Below, piece by piece: positions 50,823 through 59,513 of a stretch of 64,000 nt of DNA. The DNA lies in contig NZ_PKQP01000003.1 in NCBI RefSeq assembly GCF_002887735.1, forward strand, positions 124,001-188,000. The letters run 5' to 3'. The position numbers were made by a program, and so were the translations under genes. Source of the stretch: Stenotrophomonas bentonitica. Its GTDB lineage: Bacteria > Pseudomonadota > Gammaproteobacteria > Xanthomonadales > Xanthomonadaceae. A model generated the notes under the pieces. It was not told the DNA's origin and did not search any database. It was given only the letters and a program-made list of their open reading frames with translations. How positions within the stretch are numbered: the first letter of the stretch is position 1; the number at the start of each line of letters is the position of its first letter.

Positions 50823-50847
50823 GTGACGACCAACGGTCGTCACCTAC
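50823..50847 (-). repeat. GTAG palindrome, inverted
   Basis: On the minus strand GTAG is followed by GTGACGACC, GTT, GGTCGTCAC: perfect 9-bp arms with a three-base loop. Confidence 0.75.
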
Positions 50848-50867
50848 CGATGCCGCGTCGCATCCCG

Positions 50868-50891
50868 GTAGGTACCGACCTTGGTCGGTAC
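50868..50891 (+). repeat. GTAG palindrome
   Basis: GTAG followed by GTACCGACC and GGTCGGTAC around a very short loop (TT). A fourth, poor copy of the head (GTAGGTGCGCC) follows at 50910. Confidence 0.65.
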
Positions 50892-50943
50892 GTCAGGCAG
50901 GTACGCCCGGTAGGTGCGCCCCGGTTTGACGCGACGTAACAAA

Positions 50944-50962
50944 ACGACAACAATTCTCATCC
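50944..50962 (+). promoter_or_regulatory. Possible Fur box
   Basis: The stretch ACGACAACAATTCTCATCC keeps the ATTCTCAT half of a Fur-type dyad; the left half is poor. Its position about 140 bases before a siderophore-type receptor makes iron control plausible. Confidence 0.35.
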
Positions 50963-51097
50963 AGCCACGGTCCTGCGTCGCCCACTGCGATGCCCCCGCT
51001 GCCGGTTCCCGGCCAGCCTGCGCGATCCAGCCATCGACCCTCCCCCGCCCTCTGTAGATCGCGGACGGCGTTGTGCTGTCCGCCAAGGAACCCATCG

Positions 51098-53167
51098 ATG
51101 CTGTCGTCCTCCCTGCCCCGCCTGGCCACGTTGGCCGTTGCGCTGTCGCTGGCCTGCGCCGCCCATGCCCAGTCCGTACCGGACGGCACCGCGCGGGCGC
51201 GCTCGGCCACCGACCTGGATGCGATCAAGGTCACCGCCGAACGTACCCACACCGATACCGGCGCCCTGGGCGACCGCGCCGTGCGCGATACCCCGTTTGC
51301 GATCTCGGTCGTCGGCCGCGAGGACATCGAAAAGCGCCAGGTGGTCTCGCTGGGCGAAGCCTTCCTCACCGATCCTTCGGTGGTCACCCAGGTCAGCGCC
51401 TACGCCAGCGGCTGGAGTTCGCCGATCCGCAACCGCGGCATCGATCTCAGCTACGACAGCTACCGCGTCAACGGCCTGCAGGTGTCCTCGTGGGGCACCG
51501 AGTGGCCGCTGGAAGTGATGGAACAGGTGGAACTGCTCAAAGGTCCCGGCGGCTTCATGTACGGCTTCGGCCAGCCCGGCGGCATCGTCAACTACGTCAC
51601 CAAGAAGCCGACCGAGGTCACCACGCTGTCGGCACAGCTGGGCTGGCGCGAGGCGGGCATCGTCAGTGGGCAGCTCGATGTGGGCGGACGCTTCGGCAAC
51701 GAGGACATGTTCGGCTACCGCTTCAACGCGTACCAGGAGAAAGGTGAAACCTTCAACGGCGGGGAGGTGAACCGCAAGGTCGGCGCCCTGTCGCTGGATG
51801 CACGCCTGACCGACCGGCTGACCTGGACCTTCGATGGCGTGTTCCAGTCGCGCGATCTCAGCAACGAGTCGCCGCAGTATTACTTCATCGGCCTGACAGA
51901 GCTGCCGCGCCCGCTCGCGGGCGACATCGACAACAGCATCGATGGCAGCTACTACGACACCCGTTCCAGCCTGCTCTCCACGGCGTTGAACTGGCAGATC
52001 AACAATGACTGGAAGGCCAGCCTGAGCTATGGCGTGACCACCTCATGGAACGACGTCAACAAGATCTTCGCCTATATCGATGACGTCAACGGCGATTACA
52101 ACGTCAACACCTACGAGCTCGGCGGCAAGAGCGAGTGGAAGCTGGCCCAGGCGATCGTGCAGGGCCGCTTCCAGACCGGCCCGCTGTCGCACCAGGTGGT
52201 CGCCGGCGTCTCCCACCAGACCGGGCTGGGCTGGGACCGTCCCTACGAGTGGAACACCATCGGCCGCGGCAACCTCTACCAGCGCCCGACACTGCGTCAT
52301 GACGCGGTCGGCTCGCGCGTGCTCAGCCGCGGCAGCGAAACGGTGCAGCAGGCGGCGTTTGTCAGCGATACCGTCAGCTTCGCCGATGGCTGGTCGCTGC
52401 TGGCCGGCGCGCGCTACAACGACTTCGAGAACAAGGGTGCGTACCACACCTATCCGGTCACCCCGACCTACGCCCTGATGTACAAGCCGGCCGACGCAGT
52501 GACGCTGTATGCCAGCTACGTGGAATCGCTGGAAGCCGGCAGCCGCGTGGGCAGCGATTACATCAACGCCGGTGACGTGCTCGACCCGACCATCAGCAAG
52601 CAGTACGAGATCGGCGCCAAGATCGAGTACCCGCGCTGGAGCGCCAATGCCGCCGCCTTCCGGCTGGAGCGTGGCGCGAACATCGACCTGCTCACGCCCG
52701 CCGGCAAGCTGCTGGTGCAGGACGGCATCACGCTGTACGAAGGCGTGGAAGTCAGCGGCGACGTACGCCTGACCGATGCCTTCACGCTCGGTGGCGGCGT
52801 GACCTGGCTGGACCCCACCTACGACAAGCTCTCCCCCGACAGCGTCGCCCAGGAAGGCAACCGCACCGCCGGCGCCGCCCGCTGGCAGGGCGTCCTGCAC
52901 GCCGACTACAGCGTCCCGCAGGTCGAGGGCCTGAGCGTGTATGCACTGGCCCGTTACTACGGTGACGTCTATTACGACGCCGACAACACGCTCAAGCTGC
53001 CCGACTACACGCTGGTCAACGCCGGTGTCGGCTACCGGATGCAGGCCGCCGGCCATCCCGTCACCTGGCGCGCCGGCGTGGAGAACCTGGCCAACAAGAA
53101 GTACTGGTCCAACGCAGGCGTCGGCCTGCCGCGCACCTTCGCGGTAAGCGTGCGCTGGGACATGTAA
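51098..53167 (+). CDS. TonB-dependent siderophore-type receptor
   Basis: From ATG 51098 the receptor has 689 residues, the size of siderophore receptors rather than the 1000-residue carbohydrate class. The signal peptide is residues 1-22 (LATLAVALSLACAAHA|QS). A TonB-box-like DLDAIKVTAE is near residue 42, the plug has RDTPFAISVVGREDIEKRQV and LLKGPGGFMYGFGQPGGIVNY, and the barrel ends RTFAVSVRWDM with a C-terminal Met preceded by aromatic residues. A partial Fur box lies upstream. The ligand cannot be read from the sequence. Confidence 0.93.
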   Translation: MLSSSLPRLATLAVALSLACAAHAQSVPDGTARARSATDLDAIKVTAERTHTDTGALGDRAVRDTPFAISVVGREDIEKRQVVSLGEAFLTDPSVVTQVSAYASGWSSPIRNRGIDLSYDSYRVNGLQVSSWGTEWPLEVMEQVELLKGPGGFMYGFGQPGGIVNYVTKKPTEVTTLSAQLGWREAGIVSGQLDVGGRFGNEDMFGYRFNAYQEKGETFNGGEVNRKVGALSLDARLTDRLTWTFDGVFQSRDLSNESPQYYFIGLTELPRPLAGDIDNSIDGSYYDTRSSLLSTALNWQINNDWKASLSYGVTTSWNDVNKIFAYIDDVNGDYNVNTYELGGKSEWKLAQAIVQGRFQTGPLSHQVVAGVSHQTGLGWDRPYEWNTIGRGNLYQRPTLRHDAVGSRVLSRGSETVQQAAFVSDTVSFADGWSLLAGARYNDFENKGAYHTYPVTPTYALMYKPADAVTLYASYVESLEAGSRVGSDYINAGDVLDPTISKQYEIGAKIEYPRWSANAAAFRLERGANIDLLTPAGKLLVQDGITLYEGVEVSGDVRLTDAFTLGGGVTWLDPTYDKLSPDSVAQEGNRTAGAARWQGVLHADYSVPQVEGLSVYALARYYGDVYYDADNTLKLPDYTLVNAGVGYRMQAAGHPVTWRAGVENLANKKYWSNAGVGLPRTFAVSVRWDM

Positions 53168-53181
53168 CCGGAAGCACACAG

Positions 53182-53243
53182 GTAGTGCCGACCGCTGGCC
53201 GGCTCCTCGGCATTGTCGGGAGCCGGCCAACGGCCGGCACTAC
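53182..53243. repeat. Dimeric GTAG palindrome forming one long hairpin
   Basis: The plus-strand element GTAGTGCCGACCGCTGGCCG and its inverse ending GGCCGGCACTAC are arranged head-out, so the 62 bases can also fold into one long imperfect stem of about 25 pairs. It lies 15 bases after the receptor stop and may act as its transcript end. Confidence 0.75.
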
Positions 53244-53313
53244 CGTCGGCGGTAGAGGTGTCCCCTTCACTCCGCACCGGCAATAATGGCGGCCTCTCTT
53301 CCGCCGAGTCGCC

Positions 53314-55491
53314 ATGCCCTCGTTCGAAACCCGCGTCAGCCGCCTGTGGGCACATGAAAAGGCCAGCTATGGCCTGCGGGTATTCATCGCGTTGTCGGCG
53401 GCCATGGGGCTGTGCTGGTACCTGGACCAGCTGCCCGCCCTGCCCGGCGTGTTCCTGGGCATCATCGCCAGTGCGATCGCCGAGACCGACGACAACTGGT
53501 GGGGCCGGATCAAATCGGTGGCGCTGTCGCTGCTGTGCTTCGTGGCGGCCGCCGCGGCGGTGGTGGTGCTGTTCCCGCATCCGTGGTGGTTCATCACCGC
53601 CCTGGCCGCGGCCACCTTCGGGCTGACCCTGCTCGGCGCGCTCGGCGAGCGCTATGCCTCGATCGCGCAGGCCACGGTAACCCTGGCCATCTACACGATG
53701 ATCGGGCTGGAACAGCACGGTGCCGCCGATCTGTCCCAGGCGATCAACGCCGTGAGCCACCTGCTGGCCGGTGCGGTCTGGTATGCGTTGCTCTCGATCC
53801 TGTGGACCGCCCTGTTCGCCAACCGCCCGGTGCGCGAGCGGGTTGCCCGCCTGTATCTGGAGCTGGGCCGCTACCTCAAGCTCAAGGCCGATCTGTTCGA
53901 ACCGGTCCGCGATGCGGACGTGCAGAAGCGCCAGCTCGCCCTGGCCGAGCAGAACCGGCGCGTGGTTGAAGCCCTCAACATCGCCAAGACCGCGATCCTG
54001 GCGCGCTTTGGCCGCTCCGGTCGGCCCGGCGTGCAGTCCGGCCTGTACCTGCGCCTGTACTACATGGCCCAGGACTTCCACGAGCGCGCCAGCTCCTCGC
54101 ACTACCCCTATGGCGCGCTGACCGAAGCGTTCTTCCACAGCGACGTGCTGTACCGCTGCCAGCGCCTGCTCGCGCTGCAGGGTGAGGCCTGCGCCAACCT
54201 GGGCCAGGCGATCCGCCTGCGCCAGCCGTTCCAGTACGGCGAGCGCACCAAGCAGGCCACCGCCGACCTCACCGATTCACTGAGCTGGCTGCGCGCCCAG
54301 CACAATCCCCAGTGGCAGCGCCTGCTGGCCTCGCTGGAACTGCTGGGCCACAACCTGCAGAGCATCGAACGCCGCCTGTCCGAAGCCGAGAAGTCCGAGT
54401 CCACGCTGGACAACGTCGATACGCGCCTGCGCGATACCAACCCGCACACCCTGCGCGAGATGGGCGTGCGTATCCGCCAGCAGCTCACCCCCGGCTCGGT
54501 GCTGTTCCGGCATGGCCTGCGCATGGCGCTGGCGCTGATCGTCGGCTTCGCGGCGATCCGCCTGTTCAACGCCCAGAACGGCTCCTGGGTGCTGCTGACC
54601 ATCGTGTTCGTCTGCCGCCCGCACTTCGGTGCCACCCGCCAGCGGCTTGCGCAGCGGATCGCCGGCACCCTGATCGGCCTGGTGCTGACCTGGGCGCTGA
54701 TGCAGTTGTTCCAGGACCTGCGCATCGAGCTGCTGATCGCCCTGCTCTCGGCGCTGCTGTTCTTCTTCACCCGCAGCGATCGCTACCTGGTGGCCTCGGC
54801 GGCGATCACGGTGATGGCGCTGACCTGCTTCAACCTGATCGGCGATGGCTTCCTGCTGATCTGGCCACGGCTGGTGGATACGCTGCTGGGCTGTGCGATC
54901 GCCGCGGCGGCCGCCTTCCTGATCCTGCCCGACTGGCAGGGCCGCCGCCTGAATCTGGTGATGGCGCGGGTGCTCGACAACTGCGCCAGGTACCTGCACG
55001 CCGTGCTCGGCCAGTACGGCAGTGGCATGCGGGACGATCTGGCCTACCGCATCGCACGGCGCGACATGCACAACGCCGATGCGGCGCTGTCCACGGCCCT
55101 GTCGAACATGCTGCGCGAGCCGGGCCACGTACGCCGCAACCTGGATGCGGGGTTCCGCTTCCTGGCGTTGTCCAACACGCTGCTCGGCCATCTCTCCGCG
55201 CTGGGTGCGCACCGCACCCAGCTGGACAGCTACGGCCAGGACCCACTCGCCTTGTCCGGCGGGGAACGCGTGGAGCAGGCGATGCAGCAGATCGCCAGCG
55301 CGCTGCAGCAGCGCGAGCCGGTGGCCGAAGACGCCAACGACGGCGACCGCGCCCTGGCCGAACAGCTGGAGCAGATCCCGGACGACATGCCGCCCCAGCT
55401 GCAGCTGATCCGGACCCAGATGGGCCTGATGCTGCGCCTGCTGCCCAAGCTGCGCGGTGCCGCCAACGAGGCCGCGCGCACGCTGCGGTAG
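53314..55491 (+). CDS. FUSC/YccS-family integral membrane protein
   Basis: The 725-residue protein has two blocks of hydrophobic helices (about residues 25-170 and 395-525) each followed by a long helical cytoplasmic region, the layout of YccS/YhfK and of the FUSC (fusaric-acid resistance-like) family. Diagnostic pieces include NRPVRERVARLYLELGRYLK and NAQNGSWVLLTIVFVCRPHF, followed by TRQRLAQRIAGTLIGL. Related proteins export aromatic acids, but the substrate is unknown. Its TAG stop at 55489-55491 is part of a GTAG palindrome. Confidence 0.88.
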   Translation: MPSFETRVSRLWAHEKASYGLRVFIALSAAMGLCWYLDQLPALPGVFLGIIASAIAETDDNWWGRIKSVALSLLCFVAAAAAVVVLFPHPWWFITALAAATFGLTLLGALGERYASIAQATVTLAIYTMIGLEQHGAADLSQAINAVSHLLAGAVWYALLSILWTALFANRPVRERVARLYLELGRYLKLKADLFEPVRDADVQKRQLALAEQNRRVVEALNIAKTAILARFGRSGRPGVQSGLYLRLYYMAQDFHERASSSHYPYGALTEAFFHSDVLYRCQRLLALQGEACANLGQAIRLRQPFQYGERTKQATADLTDSLSWLRAQHNPQWQRLLASLELLGHNLQSIERRLSEAEKSESTLDNVDTRLRDTNPHTLREMGVRIRQQLTPGSVLFRHGLRMALALIVGFAAIRLFNAQNGSWVLLTIVFVCRPHFGATRQRLAQRIAGTLIGLVLTWALMQLFQDLRIELLIALLSALLFFFTRSDRYLVASAAITVMALTCFNLIGDGFLLIWPRLVDTLLGCAIAAAAAFLILPDWQGRRLNLVMARVLDNCARYLHAVLGQYGSGMRDDLAYRIARRDMHNADAALSTALSNMLREPGHVRRNLDAGFRFLALSNTLLGHLSALGAHRTQLDSYGQDPLALSGGERVEQAMQQIASALQQREPVAEDANDGDRALAEQLEQIPDDMPPQLQLIRTQMGLMLRLLPKLRGAANEAARTLR

Positions 55492-55512
55492 GTATCGACC
55501 GGTGGTCGATAC
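55488..55512 (+). repeat. GTAG palindrome overlapping the FUSC stop codon
   Basis: GTAG is followed by GTATCGACC, GGT, GGTCGATAC, perfect 9-bp arms with a three-base loop; the first G of the arm is shared with the head. TAG at 55489-55491 is the in-frame stop of the FUSC gene. Confidence 0.8.
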
Positions 55513-55607
55513 GGATGTTGAACGGGGCTGCCTGCACCGTACCGCGGCGCTGCCATGCTGCGCCAACAGGGAGAATGCTAGGCTGCGCCGGTTCGCAAGG
55601 AGTCTCC

Positions 55608-57497
55608 ATGTCCGGCCATAGTCAGTTCGCCCTGCTCAGGCAACGCCGTTTCCTGCCGTTTTTCATCGTCCAGTCGCTGGGCGCGTTCAACGACAACGTC
55701 TACCGCCAGGCGATCATCGCGCTGCTGTTCTTCCTCGGCACGCCGATCGAAGAGCGCTCGCTGTACACCAACCTGGCACCGGCAATCTTCATCCTGCCGT
55801 ACTTCCTGTTCTCGGCGCTGGCCGGGCAGATCGCGGAGAAGCTGGAGAAGTCGCGGCTGATCGTGATCACCACGACCATGGAGATCGCGATCATGTCGCT
55901 GGCCGCGGTCGGCTTCCTGACCGAGAGCATGCCGGTGCTGCTGGTCGCGCTGTTCTGCACCGGCATGCAGTCCACCCTGTTCGGGCCGGTGAAGTACTCG
56001 GTACTGCCCTCCATCCTCAAGCCCGAGGAGCTGACCGGCGGCAACGGCCTGGTCGAAATGGGCACCTCGCTGTCGATCCTGACCGGCATGATCGCCGGCG
56101 GTCTGATCTTCACCCTGGCGGGCAGCCATGGCCCGATCGTCGCCGCGACCGCGGTGATCGTGCTGGCCGTGGCCGGCAACCTCACCGCGCGGATGATCCC
56201 GAAGGTCGATGCCGGCGCACCGGACCTGAAGATCAACTGGAACCCGCTGCCCGAGTCGCTGGCGGTGCTGCGCATGGCCAAGAAGCAGAAGGCGGTGCGC
56301 AACGCGATCCTCGGCGTGTCCTGGTTCTGGTTCGTCGGCACCATGCTGACCTCGCAGCTGCCCACCTACGCCGAAATCAATCTAGGCGGTGGCTCCACGC
56401 TGTACATCTTCGCGCTGGCGCTGTTCTCGCTCGGCACCGGCACCGGCTCGCTGCTGTGCGAAAAACTGTCCGGGCGCACCGTGGAGATCGGCCTGGTGCC
56501 GCTGGGCGCGTTCGGCATGACCGCCTTCATGCTCGACCTGTACTTCGCACGTGCCGGGGAAGCCGCCGCCGCCGGGCTGTCGATCTGGCAGTTCGTACAG
56601 GCGCCCGGCAGCGTGCGCATCATCATCGACCTGATCGGCATCGGCCTGTTCACCGGCTTCTTCGTGGTGCCGCTGTTCGCACTGATCCAGAGCCGCACGG
56701 CCAAGTCGGAGATGTCGCGCGTGTTCGCCGCGCTCAACATCCAGAACGCGGGCTTCATCGTCCTGGCCGCCGGCCTGGGCCTGCTCACCCAGCGCGTGCT
56801 GGACTGGACCATTCCGCAGCTGTTCCTGGCGCTGGCGATCGCCAACGCCGTGGTGTCGATCTACATCTTCACGATCGTCCCCGAATTCCTGATGCGCTTC
56901 CTCAGCTGGGTGATGGTGCGCGCGCTGTACCGGCTGCGCCCGCACGGCATCGAAGCCAACGTGCCGGACGAGGGCGCGGCGCTGATCGTGTGCAACCACG
57001 TGAGCTACATGGACGCGCTGATCCTGTCGGCCACGATCCCGCGTCCGGTGCGCTTCGTCATGTACTACAAGATCTTCAACATCCCGGTGATGCGCTGGAT
57101 CTTCCGCACCGCCAAGGCGATCCCGATCGCCGGCGCACGCGAGGATCCCGCACTGATGCAGGCCGCGTTCGATGAGGTGGACAAAGCGCTGGCCGAGGGC
57201 GAGCTGGTGTGCATCTTCCCCGAGGGCGCGTTGACCCGCGATGGGCAGATGGGGGCATTCAAATCGGGCGTGGAGAAGATTCTCGAGCGTCGCCCGGTGC
57301 CGGTGGTGCCGATGGCTCTGCGCGGCATGTGGTCGAGCATGTGGAGCCGGCGCGACACGCGCCTGGGCCGCATGCGCGTGCCCCGTCGCTTCCGCGCGCA
57401 TGTCGAGGTGGTCGCCTCCGCACCGATCGCCGGCGAGGTCGCCACGGCCCCGATGCTGGAGACACAGGTGCGGCAGCTGCGGGCTGACCAGGCGTGA
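55608..57497 (+). CDS. Fusion of LplT-like lysophospholipid transporter and PlsC-type acyltransferase
   Basis: From ATG 55608 (AAGGAG eight bases upstream) the protein has 629 residues. Residues 1 to about 425 are an MFS module like LplT: FIVQSLGAFNDNVYRQA at the first helix and FGPVKYSVLPSILKPEELTG. Residues about 440-629 are a PlsC/AGPAT acyltransferase with the catalytic NHVSYMD (His-x4-Asp, near residue 463) and FPEGALTRDG (near 535). In E. coli LplT flips lysophospholipids inward and the separate Aas reacylates them; the acyl-ACP synthetase part of Aas is missing here. The enzyme likely couples lysophospholipid import to reacylation. Confidence 0.93.
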   Translation: MSGHSQFALLRQRRFLPFFIVQSLGAFNDNVYRQAIIALLFFLGTPIEERSLYTNLAPAIFILPYFLFSALAGQIAEKLEKSRLIVITTTMEIAIMSLAAVGFLTESMPVLLVALFCTGMQSTLFGPVKYSVLPSILKPEELTGGNGLVEMGTSLSILTGMIAGGLIFTLAGSHGPIVAATAVIVLAVAGNLTARMIPKVDAGAPDLKINWNPLPESLAVLRMAKKQKAVRNAILGVSWFWFVGTMLTSQLPTYAEINLGGGSTLYIFALALFSLGTGTGSLLCEKLSGRTVEIGLVPLGAFGMTAFMLDLYFARAGEAAAAGLSIWQFVQAPGSVRIIIDLIGIGLFTGFFVVPLFALIQSRTAKSEMSRVFAALNIQNAGFIVLAAGLGLLTQRVLDWTIPQLFLALAIANAVVSIYIFTIVPEFLMRFLSWVMVRALYRLRPHGIEANVPDEGAALIVCNHVSYMDALILSATIPRPVRFVMYYKIFNIPVMRWIFRTAKAIPIAGAREDPALMQAAFDEVDKALAEGELVCIFPEGALTRDGQMGAFKSGVEKILERRPVPVVPMALRGMWSSMWSRRDTRLGRMRVPRRFRAHVEVVASAPIAGEVATAPMLETQVRQLRADQA

Positions 57498-57711
57498 GTC
57501 CCGCCCTGCCTGCATGTAACCGTATACATGGACGCGGGTACATCGGTTAGATTACCGCCCGGGGCACCTCGCCCGCGCTGGCCGGCGCGGGCGGACGCTC
57601 GATGCCGGACATTGCCGTCGTGTCACCTGTTGCCGATCGTGCCTCATCGCGTGTGTTGTTCGCCCCGGATCCATCCCATACACACCCACCCAAGCAAATG
57701 GAGCTTCGCTG

Positions 57712-58071
57712 ATGAATGCCACCGCCCCCCTGCCGCCCGCCCCGGGCAGCATTCCGAACCACCTGATCTGGTCGATCGTCGTCACCATCCTGGCGTTCTT
57801 CGTGTGCTGCCTGTCGTGCCTGAGCTTCCCGGGCATCGTCACCGGCGTGGTCGCGATCGTGTTCGCCAGCAAGGTCAACGGCCTGCTCAACCAGGGCGAC
57901 CTGGAAGGCGCGCGTCGTGCCTCCAAGAACGCCAAGATCTGGGCGTGGGTCACCACCGGTTTCCTGATCGCCGGCGTCGTGCTGTTCGTGATCTCGCTGG
58001 CCTTCATGGGCGTTGACGGTTACATGCAGCAGATGCAGCAGTTCCAGCAGCAGATCGAAAGCGCCAGCTGA
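57712..58071 (+). CDS. CD225/dispanin-family membrane protein
   Basis: A 119-residue protein with two transmembrane helices (about residues 20-45 and 80-102) separated by the conserved loop FASKVNGLLNQGDLEGARRASK, which is the CD225 (interferon-induced transmembrane) signature: an N-terminal helix with CC/SC cysteines, then A-x-x-x-x-KV and the G-D-x-x-x-A pattern. Bacterial members are functionally uncharacterised. Its TGA overlaps the next ATG (TGATG), and such genes are often paired with DUF2752 genes. Confidence 0.88.
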   Translation: MNATAPLPPAPGSIPNHLIWSIVVTILAFFVCCLSCLSFPGIVTGVVAIVFASKVNGLLNQGDLEGARRASKNAKIWAWVTTGFLIAGVVLFVISLAFMGVDGYMQQMQQFQQQIESAS

Positions 58072-58490
58072 TGATCGCGCTGCACGGCAAGCGCTGGTTG
58101 CTGGCGGCCCTGCCGCCGGCCGCCTTGGCCGCCGGCGCGGGGTTCTGGGTGCTGCGGCACTACGACCCCAACAGCGCCAGCAGTCCGTTCCCGCCGTGCA
58201 GCTTCCTGGCCGTTACCGGGTACTACTGCATCGGCTGCGGGCTGACGCGTGCACTGCACGCGCTGGCCCACGGCGATGTGGTCGCCGCGTTCTCGATGAA
58301 TCCCCTGGCGATGCTGATGCTGGCCATCGCCCCGCTGGTGATCGGCTGGGCACTGGGCTGGCGCCCACGCGTGCTGCAGCCGCTGATCACGCTGTTGATG
58401 AAACCGGCGTTCTGGCTGATCCTGCTGCCGGCCTACTGGATCGCACGCAACCTGCCGTGGGTGCCGTTCACCTGGTTGGCGCCGGGCTGA
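58071..58490 (+). CDS. DUF2752 membrane protein
   Basis: The 139-residue protein has three or more hydrophobic helices and the DUF2752 core PFPPCSFLAVTGYYCIGCGL followed by TRALHALAHGDVVAAFSMNP. The Cys pair C-x-G-C is invariant in the family and its role unknown. Translationally coupled to the CD225 protein. Confidence 0.88.
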   Translation: MIALHGKRWLLAALPPAALAAGAGFWVLRHYDPNSASSPFPPCSFLAVTGYYCIGCGLTRALHALAHGDVVAAFSMNPLAMLMLAIAPLVIGWALGWRPRVLQPLITLLMKPAFWLILLPAYWIARNLPWVPFTWLAPG

Positions 58491-58499
58491 GCTGAACCG

Positions 58500-59393
58500 C
58501 TAGGTCACCCAGCCGGCGATGACCAGCAACGCCAGTACTGCCATCCACAACAGCAGCATGCGCCACACCAGGCTCATCGCATCGCGCAGTTCCGGCAGCC
58601 GACGCCATACCGGCACCATGCCCGCATCGCTGTAATCGTGCGCATCCTCGCGCAGCTCGGCACTGACGCTCGCCCGCGCGACCGCGCCAAGGAAGTGCGT
58701 GGAGGTGGCCCACTGGTTGCCATGCGCCTCGCGCCACGCCTTGAACGCCGTATCGAAGTTGCCGACCAGCGCCATCGACAGCGACATCAGCTGCGCCACC
58801 GGCCATTCCAGCCAGGACAGCACCACGCGTGCACCGGCGACCGCTTCCACGCTGGCCAGCGAGCGCATCGGGCCGACCGCCAGCAACGCCAGCAGGCGAT
58901 ACAGCAGCGCGCCGACCGGACCCAGCAGCAGGAACCAGAACAGCACCGCGAACCAGCGCCGCAGCGCGTTGAGCACCGTTGCTTCGACGAGCGAGGGGAC
59001 GTCTTCGTGCAGGCTGCCACCGGCGGACTGCAGCTGCGCGATCGCCAGATGACGCGCATGGGCGTCATCGGCATCGATCACCGCCTCGACATCACGGTCC
59101 AGGTCGCGCGGGCCCCAGCACATCACCAGCACCAGCACGCCCAGCAGCAGTGACGGCAGGCCGTACACCCGATCATCGAAGAGCCACTGGATCAGGCCCA
59201 GCACCACGACGAACGGCAGCACCGCCAGCCAGGCACCCTTGCGTCCGCGCCAGGCGCCGTCTTCGGCGGCATGCCGGTCCAGCCACTGCAGCCAGCGCCG
59301 GTAGAGGCCGAAACGCCGCAGCGCGACGGCCGCGCCCGGCGCGACATGGCCCAGGGCCAAGGCAACCAGCACGGCGACCAGGGTGGTGAACAT
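58500..59393 (-). CDS. ampE: AmpE-like regulatory membrane protein
   Basis: The 297-residue protein starts MFTTLVAVLVALALGH with a strong GGAGG. It resembles AmpE (CobD/CbiB-like fold) with LFWFLLLGPVGALLYRLLAL and VLSWLEWPVAQLMSLSMALVG and a helical hairpin-rich topology. In enterobacteria ampE follows ampD, both linked to beta-lactamase control and peptidoglycan recycling. Here no ampD is adjacent; nudC lies upstream. The assignment rests on the C-terminal half; a related CobD-like protein of other function is possible. Uses TAG as stop, without a GTAG palindrome. Confidence 0.8.
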   Translation of the reverse strand: MFTTLVAVLVALALGHVAPGAAVALRRFGLYRRWLQWLDRHAAEDGAWRGRKGAWLAVLPFVVVLGLIQWLFDDRVYGLPSLLLGVLVLVMCWGPRDLDRDVEAVIDADDAHARHLAIAQLQSAGGSLHEDVPSLVEATVLNALRRWFAVLFWFLLLGPVGALLYRLLALLAVGPMRSLASVEAVAGARVVLSWLEWPVAQLMSLSMALVGNFDTAFKAWREAHGNQWATSTHFLGAVARASVSAELREDAHDYSDAGMVPVWRRLPELRDAMSLVWRMLLLWMAVLALLVIAGWVT

Positions 59394-59513
59394 GTAAGCC
59401 TCCGGCTCGGGACGTGGAACGCGCCGCTACTATGCCTTGCGGCCCGGCAATTCCCTGGGCCGTAGGTAATGTAACGCGCCGCGTGTTCAGCCTGCGGCAA
59501 CGGCAGGCGACGG

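Larger units (their letters stand above)
50774..51097. other. 324-base region with a palindrome cluster upstream of the siderophore receptor
   Basis: The first half is a cluster of three or four GTAG palindromes of one sequence class; the second half contains a Fur-box-like sequence near 50944-50962 and must hold the receptor promoter. No gene is supported. Confidence 0.6.

Noticed and set aside
54312..55607. N-terminal extension of the LplT-PlsC frame into the FUSC gene
   Set aside because: The upstream 432 codons are another reading frame of the FUSC gene. The ATG at 55608 with AAGGAG gives the proper LplT start.
57498..57711. TAACCG and CGGTTA dyad in the gap before the CD225 gene
   Set aside because: The six-base arms are about 20 bases apart and may be chance; no promoter or known operator matches.
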